This document shows, in pieces, positions 9,051 to 19,711 of a stretch of 64,000 nt of DNA; positions within the stretch are counted from its first letter, which is position 1, and the number at the start of each line of letters is the position of its first letter. This DNA comes from Rhizobium sp. BK196 (lineage in GTDB: Bacteria > Pseudomonadota > Alphaproteobacteria > Rhizobiales > Rhizobiaceae): assembly GCF_014193255.1 (NCBI RefSeq), contig NZ_JACHZB010000003.1:682001-746000 (forward strand). The letters are read 5' to 3'. The notes under the pieces are model-generated. The model was not told the origin of the DNA. It saw only the letters and a list, made by a program, of their open reading frames with translations, and did no database searches. The translations under genes and the position numbers were made by a program.

Positions 9051-10029
9051 TCTTGCCGATATGGTTGCTGGTTTCCATCAGCCGATGGGCAGCGGCCACG
9101 TCCTCGAATGCAAAGGTCCTGTAGATGACGGGCGCGACCGTGCCGGCTTCCAGAAGCGGCCAGACCTCGGAGAGAAGATCATCGCGGATCGCCCGCTTCT
9201 CCTCTGCCGTGCGCGGGCGCATGGTGGAGCCGGTCACCGTCAGGCGCTTGACCATGATCGGCGCCAGATTGACCTTTTCGGCAACCGCACCCTGCAGGAA
9301 GGCGATGATGGACAGGCAGCCGTCCTTCGCCAAGGAGGCGATGTTCTTTTCGAAATAGGCTGCGCCGATCATGTCGAGCACGATATCGACGCCTTGGCTG
9401 GTCTCTTGCCTGATGACGGCGGCGAAATCCTCTTCCCGGTAGTTGATGGCCCTCGTGGCTCCGAGCTTCTGACAGGCCTCGCACTTCTCCTTGGAGCCGG
9501 CGGTCGCATACACCTCGGCGCCGAAAGCTTTGGCGAGCTGAATGGCGGTTGTGCCGATGCCGCTGGAGCCGCCATGGATCAGCACTTTCTCGCCTTCTGT
9601 CAGGCCGGCCATCTGGAAGAGATTTGCCCAGACGGTGAAGAAAGTCTCCGGAAGGGCCGCCGCCTTCACTGCATCGTAGCCCTTGGGGAAAGGCAGCGCC
9701 TGACCGGCCGGCAGAAGGCAATATTCTGCATAGGCGCCGCCATTGGCGAGCCCGCAGACCTTGTCGCCTAGCGAATAATCGGTCACGCCGGGACCGATCG
9801 CGACCACCTCACCGGCGAGTTCCAGGCCGAGAATGGGGCTTGCATCCTTTGGCGGCGGATAGCTGCCCTCGCGCTGGGAAATATCAGGACGGTTGATGCC
9901 GACCGCTTCGGTACGGACGAGGATCTGGCCTTCTGAGGGCACCGGCACCGGTCCACTTGCAATGACCATTGCCTCCGGCCCGCCGAAAGACGGCAGATCG
10001 ACGAAACGCATTTGCGACGGCAAAGACAT
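9031..10029 (-). CDS. NAD(P)H-quinone oxidoreductase, PIG3-like (medium-chain reductase)
   Basis: 332 residues from ATG 10029 ([21 protein letters not shown]) with GGGAGAG upstream. The N-terminal GroES-like domain holds [17 protein letters not shown], and the Rossmann domain holds [31 protein letters not shown] at about residues 140-170. No structural or catalytic zinc-site cysteines are present, which places it with the zinc-free quinone oxidoreductases (the TP53I3/PIG3 group). It probably reduces quinones or enones with NADPH in the cytoplasm. The last 20 bases overlap the 3' end of the MFS gene on the other strand. Confidence 0.87.
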   Translation of the reverse strand: MSLPSQMRFVDLPSFGGPEAMVIASGPVPVPSEGQILVRTEAVGINRPDISQREGSYPPPKDASPILGLELAGEVVAIGPGVTDYSLGDKVCGLANGGAYAEYCLLPAGQALPFPKGYDAVKAAALPETFFTVWANLFQMAGLTEGEKVLIHGGSSGIGTTAIQLAKAFGAEVYATAGSKEKCEACQKLGATRAINYREEDFAAVIRQETSQGVDIVLDMIGAAYFEKNIASLAKDGCLSIIAFLQGAVAEKVNLAPIMVKRLTVTGSTMRPRTAEEKRAIRDDLLSEVWPLLEAGTVAPVIYRTFAFEDVAAAHRLMETSNHIGKIMLKLG

Positions 10030-10107
10030 GGCTCGGCTCTCCCTATTCCGAAGCAAAGGAGATAAATCAGGGTCCCGAGCTTGGGAAGGCCGGAAGTGCC
10101 AGAGGCG

Positions 10108-11913
10108 TCAATTCGCCTCGCCTAGCGTATGGAATACGAGGCCTTCGTCGCTTTCCTTGGCGCTCGACTTCACCTGAGCGATCTCGGCGCTGACGCGATT
10201 GATGTCGTCGATAACGAGACCTTCCGGCAGTTCGAGAACGCCGATCGAGCAGCGCATCAGCGGGAAGAAGGTTTCCGCGCCGGTGCGATCGTGCCCACGG
10301 ATCCGGCCGGCGGCGCGGTCCTCATCCGAATAGAGGTCGAGCACGTCGTCGTGGAAATCGCTGATGAGACGATCGAGGATTTCCGTCAGTTCCTCCTTCG
10401 TCCAGCCGACGACACCAATGAAGAAGTCGTCACCGCCGACATGGCCGAGAAAGTGGCGCTCGGCGAAGAAGTAACGGCGCATCAGCGCGGCAAAGAGCGA
10501 GATCGCATGGTCGCCGAGATGGAAGCCGTAAGCATCGTTGAAGGGCTTGAAGTTATCGAAGTCGCAATAGCAGAAATGGCGCACGTCATCGCCGTCGCGG
10601 CCGGAATGGCGCATGAAATCGCGGATGGCGCGATTGCCCGGCAAGCCGGTCAGCGGATTCTGGTCCTGCGCCGTCTTCAATTGCTTCTCGTTTATGACCT
10701 TGATCAGCGAGGCAGCGGAGACGACGCCGGCGTAGCGCATGTTGTCGGTGAGGATCAGGCAGTTGCTGCCTTCCATATTGGCGAAGATCACCATGAGCTG
10801 ATCGGCATCGCTGTCGAGGCCGACAATCGGCGCACGCTCGACGAAATGCGAAATGGTGCGCTCGTAGTCCTTGTTCTTCAGAAGGTCGCGGCCGAAGGGC
10901 TGATAGATGTATTCCTTGAGGTGATGCTCGTGGATGATGCCGCGCGGCTCGCCATTGGCATTGAGAACAGGGAAATAAGCCTGACGCGGATTGCGGCGGA
11001 AGAGTTCGAAGACCGTATCGATCCCATCGCTCTCATAGACGGTCGGCAGCATTTCGATCTGCTTGCGGATGAGGATTTCGTCGAGCGACTGGCTGTTGCC
11101 TTTGTTCTTGCCGAGTTCCTGCAGGTGCGGGAAGGCAGGCACGAGTTCGGAGAGATGTGTGGACGGACGCGAGATGAACCAACCCTGTACGAGGTCCACG
11201 CCATAATCGCGGCACACGATGAATTCGGCTTCCGTCTCGATGCCCTCGGCGATCACGCGGGTGCCGAGCACATGAGCCATGTTGACGATGCTCTTCAGCA
11301 GGTGGCGCTTGCGCGGACTGCGATCGATATCCTCAACGAAATGGCGGTCGATCTTCAGGTAATCGACGGAATAATCGCAGAGCAGTTTCATTTCGCCGTG
11401 GCCGACCCCGAAATCGTCGATCGCCAGCTTGAAACCCGCCCGGCGCAAACGCGAAACGAGTTCGGCGAATTCGGGCACGCTGGTATTGTCGAAGCGTTCG
11501 GAAAATTCGAAGCAGACGGAGGATGGCGGGATATTCGCCGTTTTCAGCTGCAGCAGCAGGCTCTCGACCAGACGATTGCCATGTGGGATGAGGCGGACGT
11601 CGAGATTGAGAAACAGCGTTGCGGTTGCGAAGTTCGACAGCGTGGCGAATTTGGCGAGCGCGCGGTTGGCGACCATCTGCTCGAGTTGCAGGAGCTGGCC
11701 GTGCTCATGAGCTTCGTCGAGGATTTCGATCGGCGTTTCAAAACCGATGCGCTCCTGTCCACGCATGAGGGATTCATAACCAAAGACCGTGCCGGTGCCG
11801 GCTTCGACGATCGGCTGAAACGCATTTTCGATGACGAGTTTGGCGAGGGTAACGATCTGATCGCTGGCGTAACGACGCACGACACCCGGTTCGACGCTGG
11901 CAGCCAAAGACAT
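10108..11913 (-). CDS. Cyclic-di-GMP protein with EAL, CBS pair and degenerate GGDEF (GGDDF) domains
   Basis: 601 residues from ATG 11913, preceded by GGAGATTGGC. Order: EAL domain about residues 25-270, with ESL at 47-49, FLNLD, DDFGVGHGEM, YLKIDR and AEGIETEAE all present, so phosphodiesterase residues look intact apart from A to S. A CBS-like regulatory region follows (about 285-415). The C-terminal GGDEF-like domain has GGDDF at 493-497 in place of GGDEF, so cyclase activity is doubtful. No membrane segment is seen; it is probably cytoplasmic. The opposite strand has an equally long open frame, which is a GC-codon shadow. The net effect is probably c-di-GMP hydrolysis gated by a CBS ligand (inference). 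Confidence 0.88.
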   Translation of the reverse strand: MSLAASVEPGVVRRYASDQIVTLAKLVIENAFQPIVEAGTGTVFGYESLMRGQERIGFETPIEILDEAHEHGQLLQLEQMVANRALAKFATLSNFATATLFLNLDVRLIPHGNRLVESLLLQLKTANIPPSSVCFEFSERFDNTSVPEFAELVSRLRRAGFKLAIDDFGVGHGEMKLLCDYSVDYLKIDRHFVEDIDRSPRKRHLLKSIVNMAHVLGTRVIAEGIETEAEFIVCRDYGVDLVQGWFISRPSTHLSELVPAFPHLQELGKNKGNSQSLDEILIRKQIEMLPTVYESDGIDTVFELFRRNPRQAYFPVLNANGEPRGIIHEHHLKEYIYQPFGRDLLKNKDYERTISHFVERAPIVGLDSDADQLMVIFANMEGSNCLILTDNMRYAGVVSAASLIKVINEKQLKTAQDQNPLTGLPGNRAIRDFMRHSGRDGDDVRHFCYCDFDNFKPFNDAYGFHLGDHAISLFAALMRRYFFAERHFLGHVGGDDFFIGVVGWTKEELTEILDRLISDFHDDVLDLYSDEDRAAGRIRGHDRTGAETFFPLMRCSIGVLELPEGLVIDDINRVSAEIAQVKSSAKESDEGLVFHTLGEAN

Positions 11914-12066
11914 GCCAATCTCCACTGTGACCTTTTCTTTTTCGGCCGGACAATGGAACAGAAGGGTCAACGAACCCTTTCGTCAATGTGAAACTTTTAT
12001 GAACGCGCAAGCGCTCATGCACGCCGAGCGCTTATTAGATTTTCGATTTTTCAATCAACAGCTTAT

Positions 12067-12309
12067 TCAGGCCGACCGGCGATGCTCGGCTTCATGATCG
12101 GCGAACATATCGGCGACGCATCTGCCACCGCTCGGTGCGCTTTCATCGGCCGGGACTTCGCTGCGATATTCGCCCAGTTTGCGGGCCGCATCCCACAGGC
12201 GCAGTGCCTCGCGCACGACTTCGCTGCTCGATGCATATCCGCCTTGATCGACAGCATCGCGGATGCCGGCTGCCTGAAGCGGTGAGATGGAAACGGTGAC
12301 CATCGGCAT
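12067..12309 (-). CDS. ParD/CopG-type antitoxin without adjacent toxin
   Basis: 80 residues starting MPMVTVSISPLQAAGIRDAV with GGAGAATTCC upstream. The N-terminal ribbon (VTVSIS) followed by the helix-turn-helix with SSSEVVREALRLWDAA is the ribbon-helix-helix signature of ParD-type antitoxins, and the acidic tail (PADESAPSGGR...) is the usual toxin-binding disordered part. A parE gene normally overlaps or follows within a few bases, but the 150 bases after this stop hold no such frame and the next gene is the EAL protein. The frame runs upstream to 12387, but that extension has no family match. Confidence 0.8.
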   Translation of the reverse strand: MPMVTVSISPLQAAGIRDAVDQGGYASSSEVVREALRLWDAARKLGEYRSEVPADESAPSGGRCVADMFADHEAEHRRSA

Positions 12310-12521
12310 GGAATTCTCCTCCCATTCTATTTCGGCAGAGACTGCCTCGGGGGTCCATTTTCGGCTTCTCAAGGCGACATGCGCCAATGCCGAAGTGCCT
12401 GAGCACAGGAGGCGGCCCTTCTCCGGAGCCGGCCTTCAATCGCGGAATTTTAGTACCCAGTCATGTTCTTGTCAAAAAAGAACGGCCGAAACGGACCATC
12501 CGGCAGCCTCTCTCCACAGTT

Positions 12522-13069
12522 TCAAGAACGGATACCTAGGCCGAAAGCGAGCATTGTCCAGCCCTGAACAATGAGATCGACCGCCAGAAAGAGGCCGAGA
12601 ATCCAGAGGCTGTTGACCGGCCAGCCGAGGGCGATCACGAAGCCTGCAAGGGCGGTGATGACACCGCTTGCGACGATCCAGCCCCAACCTTTGAGCGGTC
12701 GCATGCGCCTGCCGACGAAGACGCGGAAGACACCGGCAACGAGCAACGCGATGGCCAGAAACAGGGTCAAGGCAGCCGAGGTGAGGATGGGATTAATGAA
12801 GGCGCAGATGCCAGCGAGCACATACAGCACACCGCTCAACGCCCAGAAGAGCACATGATCCAGCCGCGCACCTGGAAGGCGTGGATCAGATAGATGACAC
12901 CGCCTGCCAGCATCAGCATGCCGACATAAAAGACCGAAGCGACGGTTGCCATCAGCAGATTGCTGAGGGCGATGAGGCCGCAGATGAGAAGCAACACGCC
13001 GAGACCGACGAACCATACCCATTTCGACCGCAATGGGGATTCGGGCATTCCGTCGTAAATATTGGCCAT
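12522..13069 (-). pseudogene. HdeD-family membrane protein, disrupted by a one-base deletion
   Basis: The ATG at 13069 has a strong AGGAGGTGCGCCA signal. It opens MANIYDGMPESPLRSKWVWF and two to three membrane helices, then the frame breaks after FQVRGW and ends in a short false tail. The rest of the HdeD protein (LFWALSGVLYVLAGICAFINP on to the stop at 12522) continues in another frame. Adding one G to TGGATC at 12857-12862 (minus-strand sense) would give RGWDHVLFWAL and a single six-helix protein of about 182 residues, the usual DUF308/HdeD length. Role in the family: acid-stress membrane protein. It is either a real recent mutation or a base missing from the assembly. Confidence 0.8.
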
Positions 13070-13155
13070 TGGCGCACCTCCTGATTGCTGGAGATATGCT
13101 GCAGCAATTTCTCGTGAAAAGAGGTGATCCGGATCAATCCGGCGAAAGATTTTTG

Positions 13156-13175
13156 TTGATTGATCAGTCAATCAA
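13156..13175. promoter_or_regulatory. Putative BetI operator
   Basis: TTGATTGA and TCAATCAA form perfect 8-base arms around a 4-base centre (TCAG), 35 bases before the betI start. The known BetI operator in enterobacteria is a dyad with ATTGA...TCAAT half-sites, which this fits. BetI binding here would repress betI-betB-betA until choline is present. The site also lies in the shared region upstream of the divergent hdeD remnant. Confidence 0.7.
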
Positions 13176-13210
13176 AAATACGCTTCAATCCATTCTCGGG
13201 AGAACTGAGC

Positions 13211-13798
13211 TTGCCGAAGGTCGGAATGGAACCGGTGCGCCGCAAGGCGCTTGTGGATGCAGCACTGCGGGTGATCGGTGATCACGGCTCGCTGACCGTC
13301 ACCATGTCCGACATCGCCCGCCGGGCCGGGGTCTCGCCCGCCCTTGCGCACCACTACTTCGGCAGCAAGGAACAGTTGCTGATCGAGTCGGTTCGTTTCC
13401 TTTTACGCCAGTTGCGCGACGACGCTGTGGCGGCACTGGGGCAAGCGGCGACACCGCGGGAGCGGGTCTCCGCTATCATCCGCGTCAGCTTTAACGCCGA
13501 CCAATTCGCGCCGCAGACGATTGCCGCCTGGCTTGCCTTCTATGCCGACGCACAGCGATCGGAGGAGACACGGCGTTTCCTCGTGATCTACGCGCGACGC
13601 CTGCGCTCCAACCTGCTTGGGGCGCTCAAGGCGCTTTGCCCTGACGATGCCGCAGAACGCATCGCCGAGGGCGCGGCCGCGATGATCGACGGGCTCTATC
13701 TCCGGCAAAGTCTAAAATCGGCACCGATCGGCATTAAAGCCTCGATCGCGCTGACGGAGGATTATGTGACGATGCAGCTTGCCCGCATCGTCAAATGA
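13211..13798 (+). CDS. betI: Choline-responsive TetR-type repressor BetI
   Basis: 195 residues, starting at TTG 13211 ([20 protein letters not shown]), which has GGAGAA upstream and corresponds to the MPKVGME start usual for BetI. The TetR helix-turn-helix occupies residues about 15-60 ([25 protein letters not shown]). The ligand domain keeps BetI features such as [16 protein letters not shown] and ALTEDYV. BetI represses the choline-to-betaine genes and is released by choline. betB starts 34 bases downstream, so all three bet genes are likely one transcript from the operator at 13156. Confidence 0.93.
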   Translation: MPKVGMEPVRRKALVDAALRVIGDHGSLTVTMSDIARRAGVSPALAHHYFGSKEQLLIESVRFLLRQLRDDAVAALGQAATPRERVSAIIRVSFNADQFAPQTIAAWLAFYADAQRSEETRRFLVIYARRLRSNLLGALKALCPDDAAERIAEGAAAMIDGLYLRQSLKSAPIGIKASIALTEDYVTMQLARIVK

Positions 13799-13832
13799 AC
13801 AACACCAAAACAACCAGCTAGGGACCAGCGAC

Positions 13833-15296
13833 ATGAAAGCCCAGCCGAAAGCATCGCACTTCATCGACGGGGAATATGTCGAGGATGACAGCGGCACCCT
13901 CATCGAAAGCATCTATCCGGCAACCGGCGAAGTGATCGCCCGGCTCCATGCCGCAACGCCTGCTATCATCGAGAAGGCGATCGCGGCTGCCAAACGCGCG
14001 CAGCCGGAATGGGCGGCACTGAGCCCGATGGCACGCGGGCGCATCCTGAAGCGCGCGGCCGAGATCATGCGCGAGCGCAACCGCGAGCTTTCGGAGCTGG
14101 AAACGCTCGATACCGGCAAGCCGATCCAGGAAACCATTGTAGCCGACCCGACCTCGGGCGCCGATGCCTTCGAATTCTTCGGCGGCGTGGCACCCGCGGG
14201 ACTGAATGGCTCGCATATCCCGCTCGGCCAGGATTTTGCCTATACGAAACGCGTGCCGCTTGGCGTCTGCGTCGGCATCGGCGCCTGGAACTACCCGCAG
14301 CAGATCGCCTGCTGGAAAGGCGCGCCGGCCCTGGTCGCCGGCAATGCCATGGTCTTCAAGCCCTCGGAAACCACGCCGCTCGGTGCGCTTGCCATTGCCG
14401 AGATCCTGCATGAGGCCGGCCTGCCGAAGGGGCTTTACAACGTCATCCAGGGCGACCGGGACACCGGGCCGCTGCTCGTCAACCACCGAGATGTCGCCAA
14501 AGTGTCGCTGACCGGCTCGGTCCCGACCGGGCGCAAGGTGGCTGCGGCGGCTGCAGGCCAGCTTAAGCACGTGACGATGGAGCTTGGCGGCAAGTCGCCG
14601 CTGATCGTCTTTGACGACGCCGATCTCGACAGCGCCGTCGGTGGCGCGATGCTAGGCAACTTCTATTCCACGGGTCAGGTCTGCTCCAACGGCACGCGCG
14701 TCTTCGTGCAGAGGAAGATCAAGAGCGAATTCCTGAAGCGATTGAAGACGCGGACTGAGGCGATCCTCATTGGCGACCCGATGGATGAGACCACGCAGCT
14801 CGGCCCCATGGTTTCCTGGGCGCAGCGCGAAAAGGTGTTGTCCTATATCGAGAAGGGCAAGGCCGAGGGTGCGACACTGGTAACCGGCGGCGGCATTCCG
14901 AACCATGTGACGGGCGAAGGCTATTATGTGCAGCCGACTGTCTTTGCCGATGTCAATGACGGCATGACGATCGCGCGCGAAGAGATCTTCGGCCCGGTCA
15001 TGTGTGTACTCGATTTCGACGATGAAGCCGAAGTCATTAAGCGCGCCAATACGACGGAATTCGGCCTTTCCGGCGGCGTCTTCACCGCCGACCTGACGCG
15101 CGCACACCGCGTCGTCGACCAACTGGAAGCCGGCACGCTCTGGATCAATACCTACAATCTCTGCCCGGTGGAAATTCCGTTCGGGGGCTCGAAGCAATCA
15201 GGCTTCGGGCGGGAGAATTCGCTGGCAGCGCTTGAGCACTATAGCGAGCTGAAGACGGTTTATGTCGGCATGGGGCCGGTCTCCTCGCCTTACTGA
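13833..15296 (+). CDS. betB: Betaine aldehyde dehydrogenase
   Basis: 487 residues, the usual length for BetB. The ATG at 13833 follows AGGGACCAGCGAC. The family signatures are intact: NAD-binding [13 protein letters not shown], the glutamate motif MELGGKSP with Glu250, and the nucleophile in [10 protein letters not shown] with Cys284. It oxidises betaine aldehyde to glycine betaine with NAD(P)+ in the cytoplasm, the second step of osmoprotectant synthesis from choline. It lies between betI and betA. Sinorhizobium meliloti carries betC (choline sulfatase) between betI and betB, and no such gene is present here. Confidence 0.95.
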   Translation: MKAQPKASHFIDGEYVEDDSGTLIESIYPATGEVIARLHAATPAIIEKAIAAAKRAQPEWAALSPMARGRILKRAAEIMRERNRELSELETLDTGKPIQETIVADPTSGADAFEFFGGVAPAGLNGSHIPLGQDFAYTKRVPLGVCVGIGAWNYPQQIACWKGAPALVAGNAMVFKPSETTPLGALAIAEILHEAGLPKGLYNVIQGDRDTGPLLVNHRDVAKVSLTGSVPTGRKVAAAAAGQLKHVTMELGGKSPLIVFDDADLDSAVGGAMLGNFYSTGQVCSNGTRVFVQRKIKSEFLKRLKTRTEAILIGDPMDETTQLGPMVSWAQREKVLSYIEKGKAEGATLVTGGGIPNHVTGEGYYVQPTVFADVNDGMTIAREEIFGPVMCVLDFDDEAEVIKRANTTEFGLSGGVFTADLTRAHRVVDQLEAGTLWINTYNLCPVEIPFGGSKQSGFGRENSLAALEHYSELKTVYVGMGPVSSPY

Positions 15297-15348
15297 CCTC
15301 ATCAGAAGTCGACACGGCAGTTGCACACGACAATCCAAAGGGAACAGC

Positions 15349-17001
15349 ATGCAACAGGCAGATTTCGTCATCGTCGGCTCCGGCTCGGCAGGCTCGGCAC
15401 TGGCTTACCGGCTTTCGGAAGACGGCAAGAATACCGTCATCGTCATCGAGGCGGGTGGTTCGGATTTCGGGCCGTTCATCCAGATGCCGGCGGCCCTTGC
15501 TTGGCCCATGAGCATGAAGCGCTATAACTGGGGCTATCTGTCGGAGCCTGAGCCCCACCTCAACAACCGGCGCATTACAGCCCCGCGCGGCAAGGTGATC
15601 GGCGGCTCTTCCTCCATCAACGGCATGGTATATGTGCGTGGCCACGCGGAAGACTACAACCGATGGGAAGAGCTCGGCGCCAACGGCTGGGCCTATGCGG
15701 ACGTGCTGCCCTATTTCAAGCGCATGGAGCATTCGCACGGCGGCGAGGAAGGCTGGCGGGGCACGGACGGGCCGCTGCATGTGCAGCGCGGCGTACTGAA
15801 GAACCCGCTGTTTCACGCCTTCATCGATGCCGGAAAACAGGCCGGCTTCGAGACGACCGAGGATTATAACGGCTCGAAACAGGAAGGCTTTGGGCTGATG
15901 GAACAGACCATCCATCGCGGCCGGCGCTGGTCGGCTGCAAGCGCCTATCTGAAGCCGGCGCTGAAGCGGCCGAACGTTGATCTCGTTAAGGGCTTTGCGC
16001 GCAGGATCATCATCGAGAACGGCCGCGCGACCGGCGTGGAAATCGAGCGCGGCGGCGCAACCGAGATCGTCAGAGCCAGTCGCGAAGTGATCGTCTCGGC
16101 CTCCGCCTTCAACTCTCCGAAGCTCTTGATGCTGTCAGGCATCGGCCCGGGCGGGCATCTGCAGGACATGGGCATCGAGGTAAAAGTCGACCGGCCGGGC
16201 GTCGGCGGCAATCTGCAGGACCATATGGAATTCTATTTCCAGCAGATCTCGACCAAGCCGGTGTCGCTCTATTCCTGGCTGCCGTGGTTCTGGCAGGGCG
16301 TGGCCGGCGCGCAATGGCTGCTTTCCAAGGGGGGGCTCGGCGCTTCCAACCAGTTCGAGGCCTGCGCCTTCCTGCGTTCGGCACCCGGCCTGAAACAACC
16401 CGATATCCAATATCATTTCCTGCCGGTCGCCATCAGCTATGACGGCAAGGCGGCGGCCAATACACACGGCTTCCAGGTGCATGTCGGCTACAATCTGTCG
16501 AAATCACGGGGCAATGTCACGCTGCGCTCCGCCGATCCGAAGGCCGATCCCGTGCTGCGCTTCAACTATATGAGCCATGCCGAAGACTGGAAGAAATTCC
16601 GCCATTGCGTGCGCCTGACGCGCGAAATCTTCCGCCAGAAGGCCTTCGACCATTACCGCGGCCCGGAGATCCAGCCGGGCGAGAAGGTTCAGACGGATGA
16701 TGAGATCGACGCTTTCCTGCGCGAGCATCTGGAGAGTGCCTATCACCCTTGCGGCACCTGCCGCATGGGCGCGAAGGACGATCCGATGGCTGTGGTCGAT
16801 CCCGATACACGGGTGATCGGCGTCGATGGCCTGCGCGTTGCCGACAGCTCGATCTTCCCGCATGTCACCTACGGCAATCTGAATGGTCCGTCGATCATGA
16901 CGGGCGAGAAAGCCGCAGACCATATTCTTGGCAAACAGCTGATGGCACGATCCAATCAGGAGCCGTGGATCAATCCGCGCGCGGCGGTGAGCGACCGGTA
17001 G
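15349..17001 (+). CDS. betA: Choline dehydrogenase
   Basis: 550 residues, a GMC-family flavoprotein. The FAD-binding dinucleotide fold starts at residue 7 ([16 protein letters not shown]), GMC signature 1 appears as [15 protein letters not shown] and signature 2 as [16 protein letters not shown]. The C-terminal active-site block has [10 protein letters not shown] and the final [15 protein letters not shown]. It oxidises choline to betaine aldehyde at the inner membrane and passes electrons to the respiratory chain. The ATG follows AAAGGGAACAGC, 53 bases after the betB stop. A palindromic element at 17102 follows. Confidence 0.95.
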   Translation: MQQADFVIVGSGSAGSALAYRLSEDGKNTVIVIEAGGSDFGPFIQMPAALAWPMSMKRYNWGYLSEPEPHLNNRRITAPRGKVIGGSSSINGMVYVRGHAEDYNRWEELGANGWAYADVLPYFKRMEHSHGGEEGWRGTDGPLHVQRGVLKNPLFHAFIDAGKQAGFETTEDYNGSKQEGFGLMEQTIHRGRRWSAASAYLKPALKRPNVDLVKGFARRIIIENGRATGVEIERGGATEIVRASREVIVSASAFNSPKLLMLSGIGPGGHLQDMGIEVKVDRPGVGGNLQDHMEFYFQQISTKPVSLYSWLPWFWQGVAGAQWLLSKGGLGASNQFEACAFLRSAPGLKQPDIQYHFLPVAISYDGKAAANTHGFQVHVGYNLSKSRGNVTLRSADPKADPVLRFNYMSHAEDWKKFRHCVRLTREIFRQKAFDHYRGPEIQPGEKVQTDDEIDAFLREHLESAYHPCGTCRMGAKDDPMAVVDPDTRVIGVDGLRVADSSIFPHVTYGNLNGPSIMTGEKAADHILGKQLMARSNQEPWINPRAAVSDR

Positions 17002-17101
17002 TCAGTGGTGGTCGTCTTCGCGGTGGTACGGACGGCGAGCACGATGACGGTCGCTTTGAAAGAGCGATGACATACCCGGCCGAGCCGAATGGTAAAAAAC
17101 T

Positions 17102-17147
17102 AGAGCGGGATGCCAGAAAGTGTGCGCGGTTTTCGGCATCCCGCTCT
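17102..17147. repeat. Rhizobial palindromic element, possible transcription stop after betA
   Basis: AGAGCGGGATGCC at 17102-17114 and its exact complement at 17135-17147 enclose a 20-base loop that contains AAAGTGTGCGCGGTTTTC. The same loop wording (CCGC..CACACTTTTGCGC) recurs in the elements at 39.5-39.7 kb, so this is probably one member of a dispersed rhizobial family rather than a plain terminator. It lies between convergent betA and chemoreceptor genes. The following bases (TATCTTTATT) are only mildly T-rich. Confidence 0.6.
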
Positions 17148-17199
17148 TATCTTTATTGAGAGACAGGTTCAGATTTCAGGTCTATTCGACTTTAAGTCA

Positions 17200-19434
17200 T
17201 CAGGCCGCGCGGGATACCTTTCGGCCTTGCTCTCTCTGCGTTCGCATCTGGAACTGGGCCAGCAGTTCGGAAAGACGACCGCTTTCTTCCGCGAGACCTG
17301 CTCCTGCGGCGTTCATCTCTTCGACCATCGCGGCGTTCTGCTGCGTAACCTGATCCATATGGTTCACGGATGTATTGATTTCGGAAAGACCGGATGCCTG
17401 TTCCTTGGCGGCAACTGCGATCGCTTCCATATGCTGGTTTATCGCCACAACCAGTTGCGCGATTTCCTTCAAACCGTCGCCGGTATTGTTGACCAGAGTA
17501 ACACCCTGATTGACCGCAGCCTCGGAGTTGCCGATCAGCGTCTTGATTTCCTTGGCCGCCTGGGCCGAACGCTGGGCAAGCTCACGAACCTCCTGAGCCA
17601 CAACCGCAAAGCCCTTACCGGCTTCGCCCGCCCGGGCTGCCTCGACACCTGCGTTCAGCGCAAGAAGGTTGGTCTGGAATGCGATTTCATCGATGACACC
17701 GATGATGTTGCTGATCTGGTTGGATGCGGTTTCGATCTTCTGCATGGCATCGACAGCGTTCGATACCACTTCCCTGGAGGTTTCCGCACGAGCGCTCGCA
17801 TGACGGACCATCTCGCGTGCTTCGCTGGCGCGTTCCGATGTCTGCTTGACGTTGGTCGTGACTTGCTCCAGCGCGGCGGCCGTTTCTTCCAGCGACGCAG
17901 CCTGCTGTTCGGTGCGCTTGGAAAGCTGGTCCGAGGCGGTCGAAATTTCGCCGCTGCCGCTGCGAACGCTGCGCGCGGTATGGCTGACACTTTCAAGCGT
18001 AGTACGCAACTGGCGCACGGAATCGTTGAAGTCGTGGCGAAGCGTCTCGAATTGTTCGCTGAAGACCTCGTCGATTTCGCACAACATATCGCCGGAGGCG
18101 AGACGCTTGAGACCGTCGGCAAGTCCCGATGTCGCCTGCGTCAAACGCTCTTCCGCCTCGCGTTCCACCTTTTGCTGGATGGCAATCCGCTCGATCTCTG
18201 ACTCTTGGCGCGAACGCTCCGCTTCTGCTTCCAGGTTCTTGTTGTGAAGCGCGGCCTGCTTGAACACTTCGACCGCGCGGGCCATCTCGCCGATCTCGTC
18301 CGTTCTGTTGGCGCCGGAGACGACAACCGAAAGGTCTCCGCTTGCGAGCTTGCGCATGACCGCCGTCAGCATGCTGATCGGATTGGCGACACGAAAAACT
18401 ACCGTCATGATTCCGGCGATCGATAGAGCAAATGTCAGGAGTGTGGCGACACCGTAAATAATGATCGATTGCGTTGCGGCGGAAACATTTTCAGACGTTG
18501 CGTTCGTCATCTCCGTCAGCGCCGCTGCTGCGATGTCTGCGAGCGAAGCCTGCGCAGGGGCAGCAGGTTTGCGCCATTCGTCGACAGCGATATTCATCGG
18601 CTGACCGGCCTGGAAAGATTTGATCGCTGCTATCCGCTGATCCGCAAAGGGTCCGGCAAAGTAGGTCGTCTGCGCGGTGTCGTACAATTTCACGAGCCGC
18701 GCAGGCGTTGCCGGGCTGCGTACTATCTGCGTAATGACACTCCATGCAAAATTGACCTTCGCATCCAGGAGAGCGACTTCCGCAAGCTTGCCGGCGGGCA
18801 AAGCTTCTTTGGCGATAATCGCACCCACAAATGTCGAGTTTGCCGATCCGGCGTTGGTGCGGGCCGACCATGCAAGCGAGCGAAGCTGCGTGAACATCAT
18901 CATTCCAGGCTCGCGCGCATTGATGGCAGCCTCGACGTCGTTGGCGGCCTTTTCGAGGTCGCCCAGCATCTTATCCGCGAGTGGCAGAACCTGTGCGGCC
19001 AGGGCGGGGTCACGATTAGCGACCGGCATTTTCAGAGCCGCGTCGATCTGTTGACGGAAGGACATCCATTGACTGTACCCCTGAAGGACAGGGGAAAGCG
19101 AGGTCCGCAGCGCGGTCGGCTCGCTATCGTCATTCAGGTCTTTGATCGCTGCAAACGCGGGATCGACACTCTTTCGCCCCGCTTCGAGGTTGACCAGGCT
19201 GGATTGCGTTTCAGAGGGCTCGAGTTTGATGGCCGATGAAATAGCGCCGCGCTCGCCGCGCAACCCAAGCAGTGCATCGAACAGCCTCGCGTCGAGCTCA
19301 GCGAGCTCCGAAAGCCGTGCGGAATTCTGATAGACGTGAACTTCCCGCTGCAACATGCTGCCGACAAGCCCAATGACTGCAAGACTTAATCCCACCAAAG
19401 TTAGAACCAAAGTGTGCTTGATCGAAATTTTCAC
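17200..19434 (-). CDS. Methyl-accepting chemotaxis protein
   Basis: 744 residues from GTG 19434 ([22 protein letters not shown]), with GGGG 8 bases upstream; the frame goes on to 19695 without signal-like sequence. A first membrane helix, a periplasmic domain of about 340 residues with an early [11 protein letters not shown] (like nitrate-sensor NIT domains, only suggestive), and a second helix ([19 protein letters not shown]) precede HAMP segments. The cytoplasmic signalling hairpin has [20 protein letters not shown], the tip [29 protein letters not shown]..., and [26 protein letters not shown]. No CheR-docking pentapeptide is seen at the C-terminus. The ligand is unknown. Confidence 0.92.
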   Translation of the reverse strand: MKISIKHTLVLTLVGLSLAVIGLVGSMLQREVHVYQNSARLSELAELDARLFDALLGLRGERGAISSAIKLEPSETQSSLVNLEAGRKSVDPAFAAIKDLNDDSEPTALRTSLSPVLQGYSQWMSFRQQIDAALKMPVANRDPALAAQVLPLADKMLGDLEKAANDVEAAINAREPGMMMFTQLRSLAWSARTNAGSANSTFVGAIIAKEALPAGKLAEVALLDAKVNFAWSVITQIVRSPATPARLVKLYDTAQTTYFAGPFADQRIAAIKSFQAGQPMNIAVDEWRKPAAPAQASLADIAAAALTEMTNATSENVSAATQSIIIYGVATLLTFALSIAGIMTVVFRVANPISMLTAVMRKLASGDLSVVVSGANRTDEIGEMARAVEVFKQAALHNKNLEAEAERSRQESEIERIAIQQKVEREAEERLTQATSGLADGLKRLASGDMLCEIDEVFSEQFETLRHDFNDSVRQLRTTLESVSHTARSVRSGSGEISTASDQLSKRTEQQAASLEETAAALEQVTTNVKQTSERASEAREMVRHASARAETSREVVSNAVDAMQKIETASNQISNIIGVIDEIAFQTNLLALNAGVEAARAGEAGKGFAVVAQEVRELAQRSAQAAKEIKTLIGNSEAAVNQGVTLVNNTGDGLKEIAQLVVAINQHMEAIAVAAKEQASGLSEINTSVNHMDQVTQQNAAMVEEMNAAGAGLAEESGRLSELLAQFQMRTQREQGRKVSRAA

Positions 19435-19711
19435 TTTAATTACCCCAAAAAGATAGCAATTACGGCCTGAATTATGCTTCGTCGAAGCCCAACAAATGCT
19501 TCCTGCAGCAACCGAATTGCCTACCCGCAACCCGTTGCGTTCAAAGATATTATGAGCCTGCGCGAAAACGATAAAAATTGAATTAAACGCTTGCAGGCTA
19601 CAATATGACTGGCTGGCAGCTCTGAGTTTTTTCGCCAGATGCCATACGCAGGGACCGACGCAACTTTTCCCCAAGACGGCGCAGCTGAGCGACATCAGGC
19701 GGACCGCCGCG

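Noticed and set aside
10129..11991. 620-codon open frame on the plus strand opposite the EAL/CBS/GGDEF gene
   Set aside because: It has no domain match and no SD, and its Ala/Glu/Val-rich composition follows from the high-GC codons of the real gene on the other strand.
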